A stretch of DNA of 64,000 nucleotides from Coprinus comatus (Eukaryota; Basidiomycota; Agaricomycetes; Agaricales; Agaricaceae), in the NCBI GenBank assembly GCA_034638255.1, contig JAWPGT010000032.1, positions 186,001 through 250,000 on the forward strand, written 5' to 3'. This document shows positions 1 to 10,407 of the stretch, piece by piece. The stretch's first letter is position 1, and each line of letters begins with the position of its first letter. The translations under genes were made by a program, and so were the position numbers. The notes under the pieces were generated by a model that was not told where the DNA came from, ran no database searches, and saw nothing but the letters and a program-made list of their open reading frames with translations.

Positions 1-811
1 CAACATCATAGATCAGGCAAAAAAAGTTGAATTATTGAAAGAGTCCATCGCAATATGACTTACCCATCTTTAAGCCACTCAACAAATCTCGTTTCTTTCC
101 TAGCTTCGAGTAAATATCCTCCATTATCTATCACATAGTCAGTGACCATACTATATGAAGTTCAAAAGAGATAAACTAACGTCACAAATACCATGACGAA
201 TATTACGACATTGGTTTCTCGTAAAATTTGCTCGTTCTCCTGATTCAGTAGCAAGCGTCCTTGTTCTATCGATTAATTTATCGAATCGCTTCCTTGTAGC
301 ACCCTCCTTCAGAGAGTCACACAACCTAATTACCTCTTCTCCTTCCTTAGAACCACATTCTGCCGATTTCACACTCTTTTCAATAATGTCAGGTAAATCC
401 TTGAGAAACACTGCATCCACGGCTTGTGACACTCCGACCAGCTCAGTGGAATCAGAACTACAAACACATCAGTCAGTAACAATGAGTCTTACTATATGAT
501 AACCATGCTTATGACACTTACTTTCTTGGTGCATTCTTCTCCCAGTTGGTAATCACACTATGAGATTTGCTAATGAATAACAGAAGTGGCCCAGGAAGGT
601 TCTCGATATGTCGTTGATCCGCTTGAGCTCGAACTTGAACTAAAACTTCCGCAAGGGAAGGTTTCTTCCTAAGATTATCCTGTCCTAGATAAGCGCTGAA
701 ATGTAAACATCGAAGGCCTCCAAATACTAGAAAGAGTAAAGGCGGAATGACCTGAGGTCTGCCAGTTGAAAGGCATTGATCAAAAGCGAAAGTGTTCTGC
801 AGTTCCATCAT
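1..811 (-). CDS. Helical paralog A (hairpin-less), 3' end off window
   Basis: First of four related all-helical proteins of unknown function. Seen exons: about 811-522 (N-terminus uncertain, an extra intron is likely), 457-181 and 127-64; the rest lies beyond base 1. The middle exon encodes an amphipathic block with the pattern DLPDIIEKSVK...AECG, shared with B (2195-2485) and C (6357-6716). The exon 127-64 is exactly 64 bases, as in B and C. Splice phases match the paralogs at every visible junction. The hydrophobic hairpin present in D is absent at this position. Expected next, off window, is the exon carrying the DWW motif. The start at 811 is the first ATG pair of the open frame and is weakly supported. 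Function is not recognised; a soluble partner of a ClyA/HBL-like helical protein is one speculative reading. Confidence 0.65.
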
Positions 812-1665
812 TCGGGTTTCAAGAACACTCCGAGTAATATGACTCGTGGACAAAGCAAGTATTGGGAATAGGGCGAAAGTTATAATCAGAAGTAATGATG
901 TCAGACTCTGATATAAGGAGCTCTTATCGATCTTTGAAGTCTAACGCCGCATCGACAACGTGTTCGACACGCCCTTGCAACACCCCCTGGTTTACAAGAT
1001 TGTGATGTACGGCAGTATCGTAATCAGTTCGAGTGAGATTCCGGGATAGGGTTAAAAAGAGTCTTGTAGCAATAAAAATATTTCATTGCGTAGCGATATG
1101 TATACGGGACCCGTCTTATGTTCACATAGCGAAAAGGGCATATTACGTGAAGAATATGAGAAAAGAAGGGGGAACAGAATTCAATATTACGGTGTTAATG
1201 CAAAGCATCAGCGATGAAAGTTTTTGGTATTGCCTTTCGCAAGCCACGAGTGAGGCCTTGAGGAGCTGTTAAAACTGGTACAATCTCTTTGGGTGCTGGT
1301 TGGACATTTCGGGTTAATTGGTCTGTCACCTGTACCTGGCTTTGTTCGGGTCGGCGGTGGGTGATGAACAGTCCACATGTTTAAGACACAGCTTCCGAAC
1401 ACCGAATGCCATACATATCCGTTTCGCTATCGGAGTATGGCCTAATTTTCGTTTCCTTTGTCCGTTTTTTCCACCAGGCATTAGCAGGGATATTCAAGGG
1501 TCCTCTGCTCACTACCAGCCCACGCTAAATGTATGAGTAGGGATATTTATTAATGCGAGTTTCATTTTACAAAAATGCATAGAAGAGTCGTATACGGAAT
1601 TGTTACAATCGTCTCCAGGACGTTAGGCATTCTCCACCGGACAGTAACGACTGGATTGGATTGGA
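812..1665. other. Intergenic A-B
   Basis: Spacer between paralogs B and A on the same strand. Short open frames on both strands have no family features or matching splice sites. No repeat or RNA gene was seen. Confidence 0.5.
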
Positions 1666-2863
1666 TCAGACTGTAATCGCTCGCATTTTGAGTGGCGAGA
1701 CACCAGGTCCATCCTTCCTACGAAGGTCAACAAACTGGTCCTGTGTACGCATCATCTATAAGCAGAACAAAAAGAATGAGTAGTGTCCTCTGCACAAACG
1801 ATTTGTTTAAACTTACATTTGACATGTAATTTCCGTAACTACTCGTCAACGTCAACCATTTACGACGTATATGATCCAACCGTATATCGTCACCGAGAAG
1901 AAGAACATTAAGAGAGTTTTGCAAAGAACCGAGGTGTTTCTCTATCTCCATCCACCAGTCTATAAGAACGCTGATGATTCGTTCTTGTTGATCAAGACTA
2001 TCTTTGATTTCATTTAAAGATCTCTTGAGTCCTGAAAGCTCTGGGCAGCCGGGTCATTCAATATTTCAGTAGAAACCTAAGTTAATGAACCAGACTTACC
2101 CATCTTCAAGTTATTCACCAAGTCTCGTTTCCTGATTAATTTCACATCAATTTCACCCACCACCTAGCAGTACGCAATAAAAAGTCAGAGATTATCATCT
2201 ATGAACCAATGGAAAGGCGACACCAACGTCATATATAGCACGACGAATATCACGAAAACCGTTGACCATCTCATGCGCTTGCTCCTTAGCCTCAGTAGCA
2301 ATCTTCCTCGTTCCTTGGATAAAGAGTTCGAGTTTTTCTTTTGTAGCTCCCTCCTTTATAGAGTCACATAGTTTAACTGCCTCGTCTGCAATCCCAGAGC
2401 CACATTCCGCAAACTTTAAACTTCTTTCGACAACATCAGGTAAATTCTGACAGAACATTACGTCGACAACTTGCGATATTCTCACAAGGTCAGTTGAATT
2501 GGAACTATAAAAACCTCAGTCAGCACCAATATTGCGTGGATAAACCGAGTCTTACTTTCTCCAAGAATTTGACTTCCAAGCGGTGTACGTTCTGTACGTA
2601 TGACTGATGAAGAATTGAAGCTCATGAAGCTTGTCGAGGTCTTGGTTATTCGCTTGAGTGATAATCCCTACCAATGCCTCATTGTTACTCGACGTTTTGA
2701 CAGGGGCTCTATGGTCACGGGCTACGAGATGAACGTAAGTAGCAGAACTTATGGTAAGATACAAACACGAATGAAGTACCACGTAGACCGGTGAAAGAAT
2801 GTTTTGACTTTGTTGGGCTGGAGAGTGCGTGGAAATACATCGAATGGCGGGAAGGTTATACAA
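1666..2863 (-). CDS. Helical paralog B (hairpin-less)
   Basis: Second member of the helical family. Exons that align with the paralogs: ending at 2556 (N-terminal part with a tryptophan-rich end), 2504-2228, 2163-2100 (64 bases), 2040-1817 (224 bases) and 1755-1666. All junctions keep frame. The 224-base exon holds a DWW motif after a predicted coiled region, then a helical stretch ending in a Y-x-x-Y pattern. The last exon encodes a short tail beginning RTQDQF, which C shares (RTQDQFSDLKR in C). No hydrophobic segment long enough to cross a membrane was seen. The N-terminal start near 2863 is approximate. The sequence shows a protein built of amphipathic helices; biochemical role unknown. 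Likely helical partner of D, by inference from paralogy and synteny only. Confidence 0.7.
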
Positions 2864-4007
2864 GAGTGGCAGTAACTTAGAGACCTGAGAGGTTGTGCCT
2901 GTACAGAACTATCCCGTATTTAAGGACAACGGATATGGTTAGAAGTTAGAACATCCTCCGGAGGCCATGGACATTCAATTTAGAATGTGCTTATTCGGAA
3001 TATGTTGGGACGTGGTCAACTATTCATCATTAATGAATGTTAATGTTAGTACTACGCCGTATAGTGAGAATAGAATATTCTGATAAGAATAGGGTTCCTC
3101 TGCACGCTGCTGCAGCACTTCTTTATTCAATGCACGGCGGTTCATTTGCACGCTGCTGCAGCACCTTCATTGTTCAATGCACGGTGGTTCAAGAGGATTT
3201 GCAGCGGTTAACAAATAGGGACGCGAGCCAGGTCTGATTTGGGCGCTTGAATAACTGCCACACAATAACATTATTCTGGTCCACAAATAGAATTACGCAA
3301 CGGGAAATAAAATTTACATCAGGCCTGAAACGTGAAGAATGTCGTCACCTGCTGTTGGCGCCAATCTATCATCACGAACCTCAGGAAGTATGTACTTTCA
3401 TAATAAAAAAGTGGATGCCAGCGCGGGGAGTCCTGCCGCAGGATTGAATGCATGTAATTTTTGGCAATACCACCGCTGCCAGTGCTATGATCGAATCCAA
3501 AAACCTGTTGCTCGTATCACCTTCTCGTATTCAAGATCCCTTGAATGTTTGGACATTTGTCTGATACAGATAGACGCCACCACGAGCTTCGAATTCTTGC
3601 ATGTTACACCGCGATAAAGCTCCGGTGTTGTCTGTAGGGCTGAGCCTCACCGATGTGGTGAGTTATGAAGTTCACGAGGACATGACCCAGATGACCGGCT
3701 AAAATGTGGTGCTGCAATGCCCATCATGTGGGGGACATGTAGAATATCACATCCGTATCTGTAAAGAATCATAACTTATGGTACACCGATACGTTCTACG
3801 TACATTACTTAACATACTCGAAACTTGATTCTATAATTACCAGCGGTTGTCAAGTCCAAAAGAGGGGAGAAAAAAATGCTTTAAGCTCGGCATCTATGGT
3901 TCCATGTTTTATTGTCGACATTTACACCTCCATAAATGAACCACCTCATTTATAAAACGTATTGTTCCTTGTTTGCGGATATGGTGATACTATTTCTTTC
4001 ATCGACG
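2864..4007. other. Intergenic B-E with a short tandem repeat
   Basis: No gene seen. Contains a two-copy tandem repeat at 3101-3192, listed separately. Open frames around 3247-3617 lack recognisable motifs and splice context. Confidence 0.5.
3101..3192. repeat. 46-bp tandem duplication, two copies
   Basis: Units 3101-3146 and 3147-3192 are adjacent and differ at only a few bases. Each begins with TGCACGCTGCTGCAGCAC, which includes the palindromic core GCTGCTGCAGC, and each contains TTCAATGCACGG. Possible hairpin-forming sequence; no function can be assigned. Confidence 0.8.
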
Positions 4008-5135
4008 TCAGAGTGGATACTCCAACCACAGACCCAAGCGAAGAGATAGCTGCGACTGCTGAGAGATTAGCCAGTTGTGACAGCGAAGAACCTCGAGAGG
4101 AGGCGGGCGAGGGGGTAATGGGGGTGGAATATGGTGCAAGTGGCTGGTAGAAGCCTGTGTTGATGTTAAAGATGTCTCGGTACCATCAAAATTTTCTATG
4201 ACTCTGATGGCGTCCGCAGCCCTCCCTAAGCGCGAGACACCCTCAGTGATGATGTGGTCGAATCTAGCCCAGGTCTCCTTCATCCTTACAAGATCATCCA
4301 AGTTCCCCCGCCCGACCGGTTCCGTATCGACCACGTGTGACGTGCGCGTCATGTCAAGAATGAGGGAGCGAAGGTGATTGGGGAATTGTGTGGAATAGTA
4401 TTCCTGCAATTTCAGTAAGGACGCCAGTCCTTGGGCCATCTCCTCGCTTATACCCTTTACTAAGAGTACAAGATCTCTCCGATGACTTGCTCTCGCTTTC
4501 TTTTTTGTCTGTGTCACGAGTTCAAGAAAAGCATCCGGTTTCATGGAATGTGCATAGATGCGGAGGGTCTGAAGTGATCGAAGGGAGGCGAATGGGTGCT
4601 GGTAATGATCAGGTCTTGATGTAGTAGCTTGATCAGAGAGACAGTCTCGCATTTCTTTGAGTGCTTTAAGGCCTTGAGTCCTGAAGGTATGTATTATTTG
4701 TTGGATATGCATTACACCCTGATTGGTGTCCTGGAGCAAAATATTGAAATGCTTAACCTCCGCGTCTTGATTGCGAGCAACCGATGTCAACAAACTCGCG
4801 AAATCCACGTATGAGACAGAGTGTACAGAGATATCCTTGAGAAGTTTTGCTATGTTTTCACATTGGCCATAGAATTCCCGTTTCGTGGATAAAAGTATGT
4901 TGAGAAGTTGTAGAATATCGAGAGTCTGCGGGAGTATCTTCGCTAATTTGTGAAGGTTGTATATTCCATCCGCCGCTCGTTCTATGGATTCGAATACAAC
5001 ACGAATGATACACTCATCTGGGGGATCCTGAGTCGAACTGTAAGGCGAAGCTATTCGTATCACCAAAAAAGGGCTCACCAGATATTTCGAAATAATTCCT
5101 GACATCTGAGCCGCAGAGCCAACAGAGTCGTTCAT
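4008..5135 (-). CDS. Helical family-2 protein E with proline-rich tail
   Basis: Two exons, 5135-5079 and 5027-4008, give 358 residues. The 51-base intron (5078-5028) ends in CTCAG just before DPPDE; the paralog F has its intron at the same place before EPPAE. The protein is almost all predicted helix. Blocks shared with F include an FYGQCE-like segment (FSQCE in F), FPNHLRSL (FPRHLQSL in F) and W-x-R-x(8)-EGVSRLGRAADAI (DGISRLMRTADAV in F). Near the C-terminus lies a proline-rich stretch, PPPLPPRPPP, of the kind bound by SH3 or WW domains, absent from F. Lies between paralogs B and C on the same strand. Family not recognised; no enzyme motif or signal peptide seen. The clear conservation against F makes a real gene likely. 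Confidence 0.75.
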   Translation of the reverse strand: MNDSVGSAAQMSGIISKYLVSPFLVIRIASPYSSTQDPPDECIIRVVFESIERAADGIYNLHKLAKILPQTLDILQLLNILLSTKREFYGQCENIAKLLKDISVHSVSYVDFASLLTSVARNQDAEVKHFNILLQDTNQGVMHIQQIIHTFRTQGLKALKEMRDCLSDQATTSRPDHYQHPFASLRSLQTLRIYAHSMKPDAFLELVTQTKKKARASHRRDLVLLVKGISEEMAQGLASLLKLQEYYSTQFPNHLRSLILDMTRTSHVVDTEPVGRGNLDDLVRMKETWARFDHIITEGVSRLGRAADAIRVIENFDGTETSLTSTQASTSHLHHIPPPLPPRPPPLEVLRCHNWLISQQSQLSLRLGLWLEYPL

Positions 5136-5723
5136 TCTGTGTAAGGGTGTAAGAGAAATATGAGTAACACTATAGGAGAACGTGTTGACTTATATCGAAG
5201 GGTAGTATAGCCCCAACAACGTGTAATGATGCTCAGCTTCCTGGAGTACGGCCATCGTGTTTTCTCGGCATCAGTACGGAGCCAAGTTTCCAATAATCTG
5301 TGTTGAGACCTAATGAATGATAGTAAGTCGAGACTCCAAAGAGCAGGATTCAATGTGCTAGCGGCCCAGCGAAGATGCTGCGATGGACCGGTGTGACTAC
5401 AAGTGTGACACGAGTGATGTACTTTTGCATTCAGATATTTAATACAATCACTCCTGTGAACCCTCAAACATCATCAGATGCCAACTTACAAGAGTCAGGG
5501 TGGGCATAAAATGTAACGACGCCGCATATAGACATTGTACCACGTCGGATAGCACATGATCGGGAGTGCGAGTAAACGGAGAAGTTCACGCTGACAACTT
5601 TCATTTCCACTTTATTGTGCTTTGCCATTGGACAGTAGGTAATAACGCGTTTGATTATGATGAGTATCAAATACAAGGTCTTAATGTGAGTTCTGTTGAC
5701 TATAAACTATTATCTCGTCTCTA
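5136..5723. other. Intergenic E-C
   Basis: No supported gene. A minus-strand open frame at 5132-5467 adjoins the start of E but has no similarity to F's N-terminus and was not used as an exon. Confidence 0.45.
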
Positions 5724-6905
5724 TCAAAATAACAAGCTCGGTTTGGCTTGCAGCGAGCCATACCTGCTGATTGAAGCTTTCAGACCCTTCTCACCAGGTC
5801 CTAGACTCCTTCTTCGAGGGAGAACTTGACTGCTTTCGGTGTCATGCGGGTAGCTGTTGCGCGATGATTCTATCGACTGGGAGACCCCGGGTCTTGTACT
5901 CCTTTTCAAGTCGGAGAACTGATCCTGTGTGCGAGAAACCTATATGATACAGTGCGTCTGACATTGGAATTGTAGTAAGATGTACCAAAACTACTCACTT
6001 GTAATATATATTTCTCGTAGCTGCATTTCAATGTCTCCCATTTGTAACGCATACCGTGTAACCGTATCGCATCTTCAGGTTGTAGTACGTTGAGTGATTT
6101 CTGTATATGACGAAGTTGATTCTCAATCCTATTCCACCAATCGATCAAAATTGTGAGGAACTCTTCTTGCTTGTTCAGGCTCTCCTTAACTTCGAGGAGG
6201 GACTTTTTAAGACCAGAGAGCTCTAAACCATACCGCGTTAGCTTGACAGATCATTTGGGTTATAGAAGCTTACTTACCCATTCCAAGGAGTTGGAAAAAC
6301 ATGCGTTTTTTCTCCAACTTCTGGTCAATGGCCATAATCACCTAGGAGAAAGATTATTATTTAAATGGTTCCATTTTGAAAACGCAAGCACCGACCTGAA
6401 ATATCAGGTTACGAATTTCGCGGAAGTCGTTGACCATTTCAACCGCCTGTACTTTTGCTTCTTGAGCCATTTTCATAGTTCCAGCTACGAAGGTTCCTAG
6501 GTTCACGGTTGTTTCTGTTCCGATAGATTTACAAAGATCCACCGCATCTGATCCCAAGGTCTGACCACATTTAGCGAGGTTCACACTCTTTTGGACGACG
6601 TCAGGCAAGTTGTCACGAAACAATACGTCAACCCTCTGGGATATTAGAGCGAGCTCTGCGGAGGACGAACTACAAGGATACATGAGATAATATAGTACGA
6701 GTTGATACCGGGCCACTCACCTTTTCCACGTCTTTGCATTCCATCCTGTGTACATTTTGTAGGTGCTGTGAATAAAAACTTGAAGTTCCTGAAGTTTCTC
6801 GAGGTCTCGAGTGTCCTCTTGTGTGAGTACGATCAACGAGCCGTTCTCTTCAGGAGCATCCCTGGATGCAATCTGAGCATGACAGCCCGAAACTGTGATT
6901 CATAA
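5724..6905 (-). CDS. Helical paralog C (hairpin-less)
   Basis: Third member of the helical family. Exons: ending at 6721 (N-terminal part; true start uncertain, possibly within 6850-6950), 6669-6396, 6341-6278 (64 bases), 6222-5999 (224 bases) and 5939-5724. Intron phases equal those of A and B. The N-terminal exon has the pattern DLEKLQELQVFI followed by a tryptophan pair; the next exon has NLPDVVQKSVNLAKCG; the 224-base exon carries IDWWNRIE. The tail, from RTQDQF on, is longer than in B and rich in Ser, Arg and Pro, so probably disordered. No membrane segment. Function unknown; sequence clearly groups with A and B rather than with D. Confidence 0.72.
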
Positions 6906-7737
6906 TTAGAAATGTAAGCAACTGATGTCGTAGCCCGTAGTATAAAGTGGTACAGCACCAAATTGCCAGAAAGTCATTGCGCGAGTCCAGTATAAGGTAC
7001 AGAGGGAAGTATCCACGAATGATGTTTTTCAATGGTACGTGCCAATATTAATATTGTGTATATAACGCAGACTGAAACTGTGCCATACCCTCGTGCAGTC
7101 CGAGCGCACTATACCCTTCTTCGGAACATGAGCATTTGAAGAACAAGAGAGTGCCATAATAAGCGCTTGAGGTTGTAACAATCACAACTTACACTGGTTT
7201 GATTCATAATGTCCGAGGTACTAGAAATATAATGTATGTCAATCTGTTGATGCTCTACGTGCTTGAACCAATATACATTCGATGGATCTAGCCGTGACGC
7301 AGGAAAGGTGAAGTCTGAAACTTGACCCAGCACGTTTTTACAACGAGTTTTGTAAAGTTCTTTGATGGAAGCAAACTTGTTAGCGCTGAAGGGATACATA
7401 TATTGCGTCCAGAAACTTCTTTATGATGAAAGTGTTTTCGGAGTAGCCTTGAATTGGGATCTAGGACCCAGTTCCGACGCTGCTGATGTTCCGATTTACG
7501 GATATTCAGTGCCGCTACGGTTCACCCATGGATACTACCGGGTTACTATTGCACTATCAGTCTTGAAGAACATTCTAGAAAAGAGATCCTCGATGCTACG
7601 AGTACTCTGAAACGCATGCACAGGTAGAAATGTGACAACATCACCACGATGTAAACACGTTCTGTGAATTCACATCCATATAACGCCATCAGCCATGAAG
7701 CTGTCGTTATCCTCCACTTTTCTTTTCTCGAAAGTAA
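6906..7737. other. Intergenic between divergent C and F
   Basis: C (minus) and F (plus) are transcribed away from each other, so this spacer should hold both promoters. Some of the 5' end of C may lie here. No clear TATA box, RNA gene or repeat was identified. Confidence 0.4.
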
Positions 7738-8836
7738 ATGCAAACCTCGCAACAACCTCCCATTGTATCCAAATTTTGGGTAAGCCACCAACAACGGCTT
7801 TAGTCAAATAATCCGATGATAATTCCACCAATTCATTTAGGAACCTCCGGCAGAGCGTCTAATTTTGGCGCTTGTCGAGGCGGTAGAAAAATCCATGTGC
7901 TGCTTCTACAACTTGCGCAAGGCGGTGATTAACCTATCCTCCAAACTCAAGTCCGGTACATCAGATGTTCCAACTCTATCCATGCTCCAGGCTGGGAGAC
8001 AGGAATTATTCTCACAATGCGAAAGGTTGATCGCCTTGTTTGAGGCCCTCTCATCCCAGACTGAGACCTACACCCGTCTCGCAGTTCTTGTCGCCTCAAA
8101 CACCCGCAAAAAGGACTACACACACTTCCTCCAAGATGCTATAGTCGAGGCACACGAAATTGAACAAAGGTTCAGGACCGTACGGAAACTGCAGGAGGCT
8201 GGACAAGATGGCTTCATCTCGCTTTCTACCCATGTTGTTCAAGAATTTTCATCGCGCAAAGATCATCGTTTCCATGCGAAGATCAAGACCGCTCTCGCCA
8301 ATGCGACACCCCGACGCTCTGACTCGGGTAACGGGTCTTCCCTCTCTCGAAGTATTATGGAGCTTCAAATCTTGGTCGATGAAACGAAGACAGCTTTTTT
8401 CGAGGCAATTGCTGTCATGAAGACATTGGAGAATACCTATGGTCAATTTCCCAGACATCTTCAATCCTTGTCTGGTGCTCCTTTTAACGGTGGCATTGTT
8501 TCTCAATGGAGTGTATCATTACGGCGCAAACAAGGATCCGAGGATCCGGATCTAGCGAGGGCGGAAGAGGTTTGGGATCGATATCATACGGCACTAACTG
8601 ATGGTATCTCCCGCTTAATGAGGACTGCAGACGCTGTTGGGATTCCACGACAGAAGACGAGGAGCGACTCCTATGACGTAGCCCGTAATCCGTGCAGCGA
8701 GTCGACAGGTCTCTATTTCGGGTACAGTGAAGATTCAGGGAAAGAGTCCATTCGCTTTAATGAGATCCGTTATGGGAAATTACGGCGCCATTGGAGACGC
8801 CACCTCTGCGTAGATGCCGATGCGATGGAGCAGTGA
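7738..8836 (+). CDS. Helical family-2 protein F
   Basis: Exon 1 7738-7779 starts at ATG and encodes 14 residues; intron 7780-7840 runs from GTAAGC to TTTAG; exon 2 7841-8836. Total 345 residues. The model is supported by E, whose intron sits at the same point: SKFW then EPPAE in F, SKYL then DPPDE in E. Predicted nearly all helical, with conserved blocks FSQCERL, FPRHLQSL and DGISRLMRTADAV. No signal peptide, membrane segment or catalytic motif was recognised. Unlike E it lacks the proline-rich tail and ends in a basic region with paired HWRRH residues. It is the only member of the island on the plus strand. Function unknown. Confidence 0.75.
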
Positions 8837-10407
8837 CATGAGAGAAGTACAAACGATGGAGTAATAGTATATCGAAATTCCTCTATTGGTGGCGCCCCGG
8901 ACATAGTCACTGGTATATAGAGACTGAATAATGCTTAGGTTATTTGATTGTGGCTATATCAATTAAATTGTAGTTAACACATTACCTTACCTGCAAGGTT
9001 TATGTTGGTCATATTGCGTGACCACTACACCATCAATTTTCGACTGATTGACTCGAGTGTAAGCCATATAAAGATAGTAACCAATCACAAATCACAAATC
9101 CACAAACCAATCACCAAGTCAATGATATTTAAGTGTGGTGTTGGAACTACTATCATTGATCAGACGTTCATTTTTCCCACGAGTTCATATTGTGATTTCT
9201 ATAACACTAACATCCAACATACTCTATTCATTGTGTAGTATTTTGAATTCAGGATCTTATGTACACTGCTCTATAAATTCTTTTTCCAAAATTCAATAAA
9301 CCGAAGGACTAACTTCTTGGTATGTTGTCACCCTGGCCGAGCCCGGCAGAGCGGACTATCAATTAATTTGATCATAATGATCGTTTTGATATCATCTGTG
9401 CTTAAATTTTCGTGGATCCGGCCTCAAAAAATCCCAAAAAATCGCGAGAAATACGGAGAATACACCAATATACTCCCAGATGCATATAACAATAGATGTA
9501 TTATCTACAAGTCCATTGTTGTCACGCAAAGCGAGATGCAAGCAGTAAATGTGTCTTTTGCAAGGGAAAAACCTTGGATCGCAATCATAATAAGCATGAG
9601 AAAAAATTTGAGGACGGAGTAGTGTGAGTAGTGTGAACTAAAAGGTGCGAAGGGGATTTAGAGGTAAATTTCCGGCCATGGTGATATTCGAAGCTTGGAA
9701 TGAGAGCTTCAAAAGTGCTGAACTATTAGACACTGCGGCTGTGCTGGCACCTGGCCTCCCTCATGAGACGTAAAATCTGTCCGTTCCAATGGCACCCGGC
9801 CTTAACCCGGAGGAGGCAAATACTGTCCGTTTTCGCCTCCGGCCTAACGGTCTGATTCTCACTTTTTTGTCCTCGGGACCCAGCCTCTTACAGGGATTTT
9901 CCAGGGTCCTTCTATAGTACCTGACTTGCGTCTATCTCAACATCCTTCTTGAAATTACTACCTCTGGTACTATCCTGGCAGGAATGCTCTCTACACAAGC
10001 GTCGGCAAAGGGAGGTGAGGTCGTTAAGGGCCTTTCTTCAATGTTCAACGATGTCGCCCTTTTATTAAATCGAAGGTGAAGGATGAGTTTTTGAAGGAAG
10101 GCTCACCCAAAGCTGATGCTGACTCTGAGTTGACCCAAAAAATAAATAAAGCAATCGTCCACTGCTTTGCGTCGTACATAACCAAATAATAATGTAACTT
10201 GAATTTATAATGGCCCTCCAGGCAAGGCTGTCAGCGGCACCCGGGAGGGTGACGCTTGTATCTAGTACATACTAATTAGAATGCACGAAGCTTATCGTAG
10301 ACTGCCGTGGAGGAAAGGAGGTTGACATGTACACTAAGTTGATCACCTATTTCAGATATGGACGGCTGGAGCCCGAAATGACAGTGCAAAAATAATGATT
10401 AGAATTA
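8837..10407. other. Intergenic F-D with a possible gene relic
   Basis: Mostly AT-rich sequence without supported genes. A decayed coding fragment near 9980-10190 is listed separately. Around 9760-9850 GC-rich ACCTGGCCTCC / GGCCTTAACC motifs occur but form no clear repeat. Confidence 0.45.
9982..10189 (+). pseudogene. Possible frameshifted gene fragment
   Basis: An open stretch starting at the ATG near 9982 reads GGEVVKGLSSMFNDVA and then hits a stop; one frame over, the following bases read KSKVKDEFLKEGSPKADADS and end in a TAA near 10188. The two stretches have coding-like composition and join naturally across a one-base shift or a lost intron. No family was recognised. Could also be chance. 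Confidence 0.25.
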
